Shown here: piece after piece, positions 16,750 through 22,104 of the stretch
Numbering within the stretch: position 1 is the stretch's first letter
Layout of the letters: the number at the start of each line of letters is the position of its first letter
IMG/VR virus record: IMGVR_UViG_3300035459_000068
Location: 1-46,595 of that record
Strand: one strand, 5' to 3'
DNA from: a virus
DNA: 46,595 nucleotides
Translations under genes and position numbers: made by a program
The notes under the pieces: model-generated
Databases searched by the model: none
What the model was told of the DNA's origin: nothing
Seen by the model: the letters and a program-made list of their open reading frames with translations, nothing else

Positions 16750-17145
16750 TTATTTACAATTTCCTGCAATCCTATCCAGTTCCCCGCGCTTTGCTACAAT
16801 CTCATGGCATTGCGCTTCGATTTCTTTTGCGGCTTTGCAAATTGCAATTTGGTCTGCTTTAGAATCATTGGTTTTAAAGATGAAGATGCCACTATCGGAA
16901 CCATAAACTTCATAGGCGGGTAAACTTTCAATTGCAGAAAATATTAACGGTATAACTGCGCATATTCCAGCAAACATTGCGATACCCCAAATAGGACTAC
17001 TGGTTATCCACAAATCTTCACAAAGGAAAATACAACATACTGTTAATATGAGCGTAACCATATCAATAAGATTTATTTTATCACAAGTCGTTTCTCTTAC
17101 CCAAATCCCAATTCCTTCTACAGTCTTAATTAAAGATTTTGCCAT
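16750..17145 (-). CDS. Membrane protein with two TM segments and charged C-terminal helix
   Basis: Hydrophobic segments lie at about 29-42 (MVTLILTVCCIFLC) and 53-72 (WGIAMFAGICAVIPLIFSAI). A cytoplasmic-type helical tail (ADQIAICKAAKEIEAQCHEI) ends in KRGELDRIAGNCK. tRNA-Pro follows closely. Function unknown. Confidence 0.65.
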   Translation of the reverse strand: MAKSLIKTVEGIGIWVRETTCDKINLIDMVTLILTVCCIFLCEDLWITSSPIWGIAMFAGICAVIPLIFSAIESLPAYEVYGSDSGIFIFKTNDSKADQIAICKAAKEIEAQCHEIVAKRGELDRIAGNCK

Positions 17146-17219
17146 TTCTTAAACTCCGGTTGCTCTGCAACCAAAATAGATATAAGTGTTTAAAGTATTT
17201 AATAGATTCTAACAATTAT

Positions 17220-17504
17220 TCAAGAATTAAAATAAATATCTTCTTTGTCTTTATTTACTACCACGGTTTTATTCTGTTTGATTTCTCCTAGCAACGGAAT
17301 GAAATATATTGTTACAACTACTATAGCAATTGCGCTAATAATCATTCCAATGTCTCCAATCAAAACCATCCAAAATCCAAGAATACTGTAATCATTGACT
17401 AGAGCATTCTGCGTAATCAAATTCCACAACCACGTTGGGACCGGTGGTTGTGAATACGAATTAATTGTGTTAATTGTGTTAATTGTTAAAGTTATAGTTG
17501 TCAT
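17220..17504 (-). CDS. Small membrane protein with N-terminal TIN repeat
   Basis: The N-terminus is encoded by a 9-bp tandem repeat (ACAATTAAC type) giving TINTINTIN. A Pro/Trp segment (SQPPVPTWLWNLI) is followed by two hydrophobic stretches (ILGFWMVLIGDIGMIISAIAI). The tail is charged. The start lies just after the tRNA-like 3' end at 17513, so it may be co-transcribed with the tRNA cluster. Function unknown. Confidence 0.6.
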   Translation of the reverse strand: MTTITLTINTINTINSYSQPPVPTWLWNLITQNALVNDYSILGFWMVLIGDIGMIISAIAIVVVTIYFIPLLGEIKQNKTVVVNKDKEDIYFNS

Positions 17505-17512
17505 AATTTAAA

Positions 17513-17600
17513 ACCAGCGCGCAGGACTCGAACCCCAGACCCCATACCTACTTCGTCACACCACCTCAAGGTGGCCTCATCCTTTTCGATATGGACTTAC
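17513..17600 (-). tRNA. tRNA-like 3' part, Leu(GAG)-like anticodon arm
   Basis: On the minus strand CCACC-TTGA-GGTGG can be drawn as an anticodon arm with GAG and G37. A T-loop (TTCGAGT) and a 3' strand GCGCTGG follow, but the T-stem pairs poorly (only the three loop-closing pairs). A 5' partner CCAGCCC occurs at 17704-17710 (6 of 7 pairs), which would imply a gene of about 198 nt with large inserts. This is either a tRNA-Leu with introns or a decayed one; the 5' part is not resolved. Confidence 0.35.
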
Positions 17601-17890
17601 TCTGTGCCGTATCATGCAGGAAATCCGGAAACCATATAGGAATAATCACACCGGCTGCACGACATCGGCAACGCTTTATCCACCAATCTGTGATCAAGAG
17701 ATTGGGCTGGTTCATTGTGTCTTATCGTCTACAACAGAGACGCCGTTGGGTGACAAGCAACGGTACTCGCTCACCACAGAGATTGCGAACCTCGTTCATG
17801 ATGAGATTGTTCGTGTTCCCTTTCCACGCTTATGAGGAACAACGGGTCTGGTTCCCATTCCATAAGGAATCTTCCGCGTGCCAGATCCGA
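17601..17890 (-). other. Structured spacer inside the tRNA cluster
   Basis: No convincing gene. It contains perfect hairpins on the minus strand: CCAATCT/AGATTGG (9-nt loop CTTGATCAC), CCGTTG/CAACGG (9-nt loop CTTGTCACC) and ATTCC/GGAAT. The last is followed by GGGAACCAGAC, a string that also occurs at 18001-18011 after another small hairpin. Probably non-coding RNA or intron sequence. Confidence 0.35.
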
Positions 17891-17961
17891 CGCAACCGGG
17901 GAGATTTGAACTCCCATCCCGCATATTTATGCGAGCTCTTCCACATGAGCATTACGGTTGC
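17891..17961 (-). tRNA. tRNA with 6-8 nt anticodon loop, identity unclear
   Basis: A 71-nt gene with perfect acceptor (GCAACCG/CGGTTGC), D-stem (GCTC/GAGC) and T-arm (GGGAG-TTCAAAT-CTCCC). The linker after the acceptor has four bases (TAAT) rather than two. The anticodon hairpin is CGC-ATAAATAT-GCG; no standard 7-nt loop with T33 fits, so the anticodon is not determined. It may be a non-canonical or non-decoding tRNA. It has its own upstream TATA and two leader hairpins. Confidence 0.6.
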
Positions 17962-17966
17962 AAATT

Positions 17967-18059
17967 TTTGTTTCCTCCACACACTCGTTGGAAACAAACA
18001 GTCTGGTTCCCTTGGTATAGGGAGAAAATCCACTGGTCTGCGGATTAGTGTTTCAGACT
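17967..18059 (-). ncRNA. Two leader hairpins upstream of the 17.9 kb tRNA
   Basis: Hairpin one is closed by AGTCTG/CAGACT (18000-18059, 60 nt). Hairpin two is a perfect 9-bp stem (TTTGTTTCC/GGAAACAAA, 17967-17998, 14-nt loop). A minus-strand TATA (TTTTATATTC, 18083-18092) predicts a start at about 18061, exactly at the first hairpin. The unit then runs into the tRNA 5 nt later. Confidence 0.45.
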
Positions 18060-18100
18060 CTAAATGTGTATATGTCGTTTAAGAATATAAAACTTTCTAT

Positions 18101-18216
18101 AAGGATAATGAGGATTTGAACCTCATTCGCAGGACATTACCCTACTAACCACGGTGCTCACCGAATCAGTCTAATGTTGGCTGGATGGTGGTCTTTCAAC
18201 AATTAGCATCTATCCT
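18101..18216 (-). ncRNA. tRNA-like RNA of 116 nt
   Basis: Acceptor strands AGGATAG/TTATCCT pair fully (one wobble) and a perfect T-arm (TGAGG-TTCAAAT-CCTCA) precedes the 3' strand. The interior is about 40 nt too long for a tRNA. A 9-bp hairpin (CTAA-TGTTG/CAACATTAG with a bulge) starts right after the acceptor, and ACATTA/TAATGT and CGGTG/CACCG compete. No anticodon arm can be fixed. Either an intron-bearing tRNA or a tRNA mimic. Confidence 0.5.
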
Positions 18217-18243
18217 TACGCCCTAATGTACAACTCGGGCGCA

Positions 18244-18361
18244 AACCAGAGATGAGATTTGAACTCATTATTCAATTTCCCGCGCGAGATTGGGTCTCTT
18301 GTGGAACTTGGCACCCCTTTCTCGCGGTGCGAGTTGATAACACCTTTTGTGTTTCTCTGGT
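18244..18361 (-). ncRNA. tRNA-like RNA of 118 nt
   Basis: A perfect acceptor (ACCAGAG/CTCTGGT) and T-arm (ATGAG-TTCAAAT-CTCAT) flank an interior about 45 nt longer than normal. The D-region hairpin AACAC-AAAAG-GTGTT lacks the conserved GG loop. A long hairpin (AACT-GCACC/GGTGC-AGTT) and a weak CAATCTC/GAAATTG pairing follow. A CGC anticodon with TCAA/TTGA stem halves could be drawn if the middle were an intron, but the variable loop would then be too short. Confidence 0.48.
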
Positions 18362-18546
18362 AATTGGTTATCAGATTTATCGTATCTGACATAAAGAGGC
18401 GTGCTCTAACGACCAAACATTAAGCCTTTGTCTCTTTGGTGGGAGATGCAGATACCGCACTTCGGTTCCCAACTCACGTATCCCTCGTTGGATAACGTCG
18501 TCAACATTCACATGAGTTATACGTTAACGCAGTCCCACTGCTGGGA
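18362..18546 (-). other. Structured spacer, possible further tRNA remnant
   Basis: Contains a 9-bp stem (AACTCATGT/ACGTGAGTT with a wobble, 18471-18518). A hairpin TCAGAT-ACGATAA-ATCTGA (18371-18389) looks like an anticodon arm (GAT with C33), preceded by the D-arm-like GGTCGTTAGAGC. No matching acceptor or T-arm was found, so it is not called a tRNA. Confidence 0.3.
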
Positions 18547-18632
18547 TAACAGAGGTTGGATTCGAACCAACGAGTCCTTACGGACACCGGCTTATGGGGC
18601 CGGCGAGAATAACCGGGCTTCTCTACTCTGTT
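18547..18632 (-). tRNA. Type II tRNA with CAT in the anticodon position and C33
   Basis: An 86-nt complete fold: acceptor AACAGAG/CTCTGTT, D-arm GAGA...TCTC with AGCCCGGTTA, anticodon stem CCGGC/GCCGG around CCCATAA, long variable arm GTCC-GTAA-GGAC, T-arm GTTGG-TTCGAAT-CCAAC. Positions 34-36 read CAT (Met or Ile2-type), but position 33 is C instead of the near-universal T. A long variable arm is expected only for Leu, Ser or bacterial Tyr. The D-loop and anticodon region resemble archaeal initiator tRNA. Charging identity is unclear. Confidence 0.75.
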
Positions 18633-18903
18633 GCTTTAAATCCGGATCTTGGTTCTTGGCTCCGGTTGCCTCAACCACCTTATTACTGTCCCATTTGGTG
18701 TGATCCCGCATGGGAAGTGTGCGCGGTGTTTTACGTGATAGCACAATAACTCACGATGCATTCAATCCAATCTGCTCCGGATCCATGCACTGGGAGGAGA
18801 GCACGTGGTTTCTGAATATGAAGCTAGTTGGTATTCTATAATGAACCGTTTTATTTCCAACCCGTTGCTTCGTACGACCACCACTTCGATTGGCTCGTGG
18901 TCA
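18633..18903 (-). other. 271-bp structured spacer between two tRNAs
   Basis: No ORF or tRNA could be supported. The minus strand forms a hairpin with GAAGC-GTTGG/CCAAC-GCTTC (18820-18871), plus TGCAT/ATGCA, CGTGA/TCACG, TCCCAT/ATGGGA and CCGGA/TCCGG stems. It probably belongs to the polycistronic RNA of the cluster. Confidence 0.3.
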
Positions 18904-19064
18904 TTCTCCATATCAGATTCGAACTGATGTCCTCGGATGTCTTCTGAATTGTGGGTGGGGAGCGTCGGAAACTTCTGTTACTCACACCTTGCAAGGAATT
19001 ACTGAAACTCCTACCACAATCCATTCAAAGTCCGAGAGGCTTGGCCGGACTACCCCAATGGAGT
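18904..19064 (-). tRNA. tRNA-Gln (anticodon TTG) with 86-nt intron
   Basis: The 5' exon runs from 19064 through the D-arm GGGTAGTCCGGCCAAGCCT and stem TCGGA to CTTTGA; the 3' exon starts at 18938 with ATCCGA and a T-arm ATCAG-TTCGAAT-CTGAT. Removing 18939-19024 gives a 75-nt tRNA with loop CTTTGAA, the usual Gln(UUG) loop. The intron sits at position 37/38, the canonical archaeal site, and its ends pair (ATTGTGG/CCACAAT). The acceptor has six pairs but an A1-A72 clash. It is the first tRNA of the cluster. Confidence 0.8.
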
Positions 19065-19066
19065 AC

Positions 19067-19121
19067 ATATATCAAGAGAATGTATTATTTGCCCTTGTGT
19101 GTCTGCATTCTCTTGACATAT
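19067..19121 (-). ncRNA. 16-bp leader hairpin at the tRNA cluster head
   Basis: TCAAGAGAATG/CATTCTCTTGA pairs perfectly and extends by ATATG/TATAT (one G-U) to 16 bp around a 23-nt loop. It begins where the TATA box at 19140-19147 predicts transcription to start and ends 2 nt before tRNA-Gln. Its position and size match the leader hairpins of the other RNA units. Confidence 0.5.
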
Positions 19122-19139
19122 CCATATATGCTTGATAAA

Positions 19140-19147
19140 TATTTATA
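19140..19147 (-). promoter_or_regulatory. TATA box of tRNA cluster
   Basis: TATAAATA within AAGTATAAATATTTATC on the minus strand; predicted start about 19118. Confidence 0.55.
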
Positions 19148-19165
19148 CTTTTCTACAAAAATAGA

Positions 19166-19363
19166 TTATACCCTATCTAATGGGCATTCATCTGGAATAT
19201 TTCGGTGTTTAAAATCTTCACCAAAAACATAAACCGTGTCACACTCAAATATCTTTTTATTTAATTTTACACACCAACAATTTTCACCATCTTCATAATT
19301 ATGATAAAATTGTGGGCATCGATCATTACAATACTCTATTTCATACGAAACGATTCTTTTCAT
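19166..19363 (-). CDS. 65-residue Cys-rich protein
   Basis: Six cysteines in the arrangement YCNDRCPQFY, CWCVKLNK, FECD and DECPLDRV. The ending IPDECPL resembles small zinc proteins common in phages. ATG 19363 follows an operator-like palindrome over the TATA box. The gene ends just downstream of the tRNA-cluster promoter. Metal binding is likely; role unknown. Confidence 0.65.
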   Translation of the reverse strand: MKRIVSYEIEYCNDRCPQFYHNYEDGENCWCVKLNKKIFECDTVYVFGEDFKHRNIPDECPLDRV

Positions 19364-19372
19364 TCAAATCAC

Positions 19373-19396
19373 ATATCCAGCATGTGCGCTGGATAT
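19373..19396 (-). promoter_or_regulatory. Operator-like palindrome overlapping a TATA box
   Basis: ATATCCAGC and GCTGGATAT form a perfect 9-bp inverted repeat with a 6-bp spacer. The minus-strand TATA (TTTTTATATCC) runs into its upstream arm, and the start codon of the Cys-rich gene is 10 bp downstream. A dimeric repressor site is the simplest reading. Confidence 0.5.
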
Positions 19397-19420
19397 AAAA
19401 ACATTAAAGTTAAAAGGGGA

Positions 19421-19483
19421 TTAATTTCCATCCTTATCAGGTTCAATTAGGTGTTTCATCACAGTGTCACCTCTAATTACCAT
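19421..19483 (-). CDS. Possible 20-residue ORF
   Basis: MVIRGDTVMKHLIEPDKDGN overlaps the end of the upstream 30-residue ORF. It lies in the gap after the 148-residue gene's operon. Too short to be sure; included because the operon shows such coupled mini-ORFs elsewhere. Confidence 0.2.
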   Translation of the reverse strand: MVIRGDTVMKHLIEPDKDGN

Positions 19484-19565
19484 GTTCCTCTTCATCGTCT
19501 TTGATATTCAATTCATCTTCTTCTATCAACACTTTCCATCCGAGACTTCCAATTCTAACGAACAT
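19473..19565 (-). CDS. 30-residue acidic mini-protein
   Basis: MFVRIGSLGWKVLIEEDELN followed by an acidic tail. It starts 1 nt after the stop of the 148-residue gene, with GGAGTTG just upstream. Acidic mini-proteins of this kind occur in viral operons. Function unknown. Confidence 0.35.
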   Translation of the reverse strand: MFVRIGSLGWKVLIEEDELNIKDDEEEHGN

Positions 19566-19566
19566 C

Positions 19567-20013
19567 TTATACAACTCCTTTCATATTCTTTTCCGATTTC
19601 ATTATATTTATATCTTTCTTAATCTTCTCGTTCAACTTCTCCACCATTATATATAACTCTTCTTCCGAATATCCTTCCGGCGCAATACTTAAAGCATTAT
19701 ACGCAGTGGGTTCAATTTTCCTTTTCCACAGATTTTGATCGCGCACAACAATTCCATTAATAATTGGAATTTCATATTCAATCCAATAACCCGTTATCAA
19801 AGTAAAAATCAATTCGTCTTCGATTTTCGTTATCTCGCGGTGATGATCGCAGGTTGTGTAAGCAGTGATACTACTATTCCTACCCATCGGATCAATAAAG
19901 TCACCGGGTAAATAAATATTCATCATACACGCCAAATCTTTAGTTTGAAAAGTATTAATAATTTTATTTCCACAGATAGGGCAAGAGACATCCAATTCTA
20001 CGTAATCAAACAT
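19567..20013 (-). CDS. Zinc-binding protein, phage-like (148 aa)
   Basis: ATG 20013 (MFDYVELDVSCPICGNKI) is preferred to a GTG at 20028. CPICG plus a later CDHH suggest a zinc ribbon, a layout seen in small phage and viral proteins. A beta-rich middle (FTLITGYWIEYEIPIINGIV) and a helical tail (EEELYIMVEKLNEKIKKDIN) follow. The tRNA (CAT) at 20037 ends 23 nt upstream on the same strand, so the two probably share a transcript. Function unknown. Confidence 0.65.
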   Translation of the reverse strand: MFDYVELDVSCPICGNKIINTFQTKDLACMMNIYLPGDFIDPMGRNSSITAYTTCDHHREITKIEDELIFTLITGYWIEYEIPIINGIVVRDQNLWKRKIEPTAYNALSIAPEGYSEEELYIMVEKLNEKIKKDINIMKSEKNMKGVV

Positions 20014-20036
20014 TCCAATTTTAATCACATCCGAAG

Positions 20037-20112
20037 TGGGCCAGATCGGATTTGAACCGATGAGTCTCCCGGTTATGAGCCGGGCGCTCTAACCGGACTG
20101 AGCTACAGGCCC
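20037..20112 (-). tRNA. tRNA with anticodon CAT (Ile2 or elongator Met)
   Basis: A 76-nt cloverleaf with acceptor GGGCCTG/CTGGCCC (one T-T mismatch), D-arm GCTC..GAGC containing AGTCCGGTTA, anticodon stem CCCGG/CCGGG around CTCATAA, T-arm ATCGG-TTCAAAT-CCGAT and A73. The acceptor and D-arm resemble archaeal tRNA-Ile2, which reads AUA after C34 modification; elongator Met is the alternative. Confidence 0.88.
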
Positions 20113-20217
20113 TTATAAACATAAATGTGCGCTGGTGGTTATCGTACTTCCTCTCCCACCTTGAGGGTTTCCACCCGTTACGCGCTGGTCAACGTCGCCG
20201 ACGGGTGAAGCAGCGAA
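20113..20217 (-). other. Spacer hairpin between two tRNAs
   Basis: On the minus strand CACCCGT and ACGGGTG form a perfect 7-bp stem around a 22-nt loop, followed by a T-rich stretch before tRNA (CAT). This matches the hairpin-before-tRNA pattern of the region. No gene is visible. Confidence 0.35.
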
Positions 20218-20288
20218 TGCACCCACTGGGAATTGAACCCAGATCATTTCCTTGGAGGGGAAAGAAACTGCCTTTGTTATATGAGTGC
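20218..20288 (-). tRNA. tRNA-Gly (anticodon TCC) with C33
   Basis: A 71-nt fold: acceptor GCACTCA/TGGGTGC (one wobble), small D-arm (AAC/GTT around AAAGGCA), anticodon stem TTTCC/GGAAA around CCTCCAA, T-arm CTGGG-TTCAATT-CCCAG, A73. Reading the 7-nt loop gives TCC at 34-36 and C at position 33, as in the 18.5 kb tRNA. If the loop were shifted, CCA (Trp) would have T33 but the stem would break. Confidence 0.75.
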
Positions 20289-20297
20289 AAAAATATA

Positions 20298-20347
20298 TTT
20301 TGGTCGGAAGCGGGGGTGTATGTACACCGTAGATGCTCCAACCAAAA
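20298..20347 (-). ncRNA. Long hairpin upstream of tRNA-Gly
   Basis: TTTTGGTTGGAGC pairs with GCTTCCGACCAAAA (one wobble, one bulge) and an inner GGTGT-ACAT-ACACC hairpin caps it. It ends 9 nt before tRNA-Gly. Same placement as other leader hairpins, but without an adjacent TATA box, so it would be processed from a longer transcript. Confidence 0.42.
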
Positions 20348-20354
20348 GCAACCT

Positions 20355-20371
20355 GCAAGGATTGAACTTGC
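20355..20371 (-). other. Isolated T-arm-like hairpin
   Basis: GCAAG-TTCAATC-CTTGC is a perfect T-arm, but no proper acceptor partner for the following AGGTTGC was found (best 5' match GCAATCA, only 58 nt away). It may be the tip of a long hairpin (CCAACC...GGTTGG) or a decayed tRNA. Confidence 0.35.
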
Positions 20372-20490
20372 TAACCCTGCCGCTTTTTACGGTTGGTTGA
20401 TTGCACTTATGGCGGTTGTTGGTAAGTGTCCGCCAAACTTGTTTTTGCGAAAGCAAAGTATGAGAGATGATAGTTCGGACTTCGATACAT

Positions 20491-20578
20491 TAGCTCAAAA
20501 GTTCTAACCATAAGAATGTTGGAGGTTTCGAAAATTCGCTGACCTCACATTCTTCCTGATTTTTGTAACTTTTGGCTG
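20491..20578 (-). ncRNA. Y-RNA-like leader hairpin
   Basis: An 88-nt stem-loop: AGC/GCT, then AAAAGTT/AACTTTT, an internal loop, AAGAATGT/ACATTCTT and GAGG/CCTC around a loop containing CGAATTTTCG. Transcription from the TATA box at 20601-20608 (TTTAAATA) should start within a few bases of its 5' end. Long stems with internal loops are the hallmark of Y RNAs bound by Ro proteins, and a Ro gene lies at 29.1 kb. The assignment is structural inference only. Confidence 0.42.
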
Positions 20579-20733
20579 ATTATTATGTAGGCGCTATAAC
20601 TATTTAAAACTTTTTCTTAATCATGGTTTTAAGTTGTCTAAACAGGATTAGACTAATCTGAAGTAGGCTGTTAAATAGAAAGGTTTATTAATAAGAACAA
20701 CATAAACTTTTGGATACAGGAGTTGAAAACACA

Positions 20734-20925
20734 ATGCATATGTACCGATATTTTGATGGAAAGTTATATGAATTCGCCGGTAAGAAAACAACCAAATCAG
20801 ATGCAGAACATTTGGAAAACCGTCTTCGAAAATCCGGATTTCTTGTAAGAATTATTCATTCTGGAAAAGCATCATATCTAGTGTTTGGGAAGAAGAAAGG
20901 AACCGGGCCACTTGAGTCGCAATAA
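20734..20925 (+). CDS. Small YRxF/YxV-type protein (63 aa)
   Basis: ATG 20734 (MHMYRYFDGKLYEFAGKKTT) is preferred to an upstream TTG at 20710; ACAGGAG lies about 15 nt before it. A basic alpha/beta mini-domain ending KASYLVFGKKK. The pattern of an N-terminal tyrosine strand, a central charged helix and a C-terminal YxVxG/YxIYGR strand is shared with the 71-residue protein at 28383. Function unknown. Confidence 0.55.
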   Translation: MHMYRYFDGKLYEFAGKKTTKSDAEHLENRLRKSGFLVRIIHSGKASYLVFGKKKGTGPLESQ

Positions 20926-20981
20926 TTTTTAATAACCAACACAAACCTTTTTATATTTCATTTAACCAACCTTTATATATC

Positions 20982-22076
20982 ATGCGTCCCGATCTCTCCG
21001 TTATCATTCCAACTTACAACGAAGAAGAAAACATCCAAGACACGATACAAAAAATCTCCCACACCCTTCGCCTCACCACCATCCTTTTTGAAATAATCGT
21101 TGTTGATGATTCTTCCACAGATAAGACGCAACTTATTATTACCGATTTAATTACACGTCGTTATCCTGTGGTTTTAGTAACGCGCACAAAAGACCCGGGC
21201 CTTTCCCAATCTGTTATAGCAGGAATAAATAAAGCGCGCGGTAATATAGTTGCGGTAACAGACGCAGATTTATCACATTCAATTGACATCATCCCCGCAA
21301 TGTATAATGAAATAAAAAACAACAACACCGATATTGTTATTGGTTCCAGATACATATCCGGTGGAGGTATCAAAGACTGGCCTTTGAAACGCCGCATTAT
21401 TTCTTGGGGCGCAACATTCTTATCCCGTATTTTATTCCCCGAAATCACCGACCCGATTTCAGGATTTTTTGCTATTAAAAGAAATCTTGTTGTTCACACA
21501 CCAAGCATTAAACCGCGCGGTTATAAAATCCTTCTCGAATTTTTGGGTAAATGTCGTTGGCACACATTCAAAGAAATTCCTTACATTTTTCAAAACCGCA
21601 AACTCGGAAATAGTAAACTTAAGACCACAACAATAATTGATTTTATAAAACAATTAATCGGCATTTCTATTTTTCCGGGCCGTGCATGGGATGAATTGAA
21701 AAGGATATTTTGCTTTGGCATTGTTGGAATAACTGGTATCGCCGTAAACATGGTGGCACTTGTTGCACTTAAAAATTATCTGCCACTAATCGGAGCATCA
21801 TTTATTGCCATTGAATTGGCAATAATTTCAAACTTTATTTTAAACGACGCGTGGACGTTTAAAGAAAATAATAATGGCACATGGTTACACCGTATGATTT
21901 CATACAACGGCGTTGCTATTGGCGGAATGATAATTAATATGGTTGCTCTCGTAATACTCGCAACGTTGGGATTGTGGTATGTTGTAGCAAACTTAATAGG
22001 AATCTTACTAGGATTCGCGTGGAACTTTTTAGCAAATCGAAAAACGACGTGGCGGGTTATGCCCAAAATAGAATAA
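20982..22076 (+). CDS. GT2 polyprenyl-phosphate glycosyltransferase fused to GtrA
   Basis: Residues 1-225 are a GT-A fold of the dolichol-phosphate mannosyltransferase type: SVIIPTYNEEENI, EIIVVDDSSTDKT and the metal-binding VTDADLSH. Residues about 240-355 hold four hydrophobic segments of the GtrA family (FCFGIVGITGIAVNMVAL; NFLANRKTTWRV). It should load a sugar onto a lipid carrier at the membrane and flip or present it for surface glycosylation. The many sequons in the element's surface proteins and the GT-C-like gene at 24880 make a glycan pathway plausible. AT-rich TATA boxes precede the ATG. Confidence 0.88.
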   Translation: MRPDLSVIIPTYNEEENIQDTIQKISHTLRLTTILFEIIVVDDSSTDKTQLIITDLITRRYPVVLVTRTKDPGLSQSVIAGINKARGNIVAVTDADLSHSIDIIPAMYNEIKNNNTDIVIGSRYISGGGIKDWPLKRRIISWGATFLSRILFPEITDPISGFFAIKRNLVVHTPSIKPRGYKILLEFLGKCRWHTFKEIPYIFQNRKLGNSKLKTTTIIDFIKQLIGISIFPGRAWDELKRIFCFGIVGITGIAVNMVALVALKNYLPLIGASFIAIELAIISNFILNDAWTFKENNNGTWLHRMISYNGVAIGGMIINMVALVILATLGLWYVVANLIGILLGFAWNFLANRKTTWRVMPKIE

Positions 22077-22104
22077 TTTCCACGTCTACACTTTTCTTAA
22101 AAAT

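Noticed and set aside
16663-16923. 86-codon plus-strand ORF
   Set aside because: Its first part (VGFEPTFLASKARRIPGYP) is the reverse of tRNA-Pro and the rest is antisense to a membrane-protein gene.
17461-17490. Short tandem repeat of 9 bp as regulatory iteron
   Set aside because: It is inside a gene and encodes the TINTINTIN stretch; only three units.
17779-17797. Possible T-arm (GGTTCGCAATCTC) for another tRNA
   Set aside because: The loop lacks the C61-closing pair in a 7-nt reading and no acceptor stem partner was found.
17591-18082. 163-codon plus-strand ORF through the tRNA cluster
   Set aside because: It reads through the complements of tRNA and hairpin RNAs; the peptide contains typical reversed T-arm translations (GDLNSHPA) and is an artefact of RNA genes.
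20281-20420. Permuted tRNA with the T-arm at 20355-20371 upstream of a 5' half
   Set aside because: No D-arm or matching acceptor strand follows; the downstream sequence forms a separate long hairpin.
16434-20608. CRISPR array
   Set aside because: Repeated hairpins have different sequences and no constant repeat-spacer spacing.
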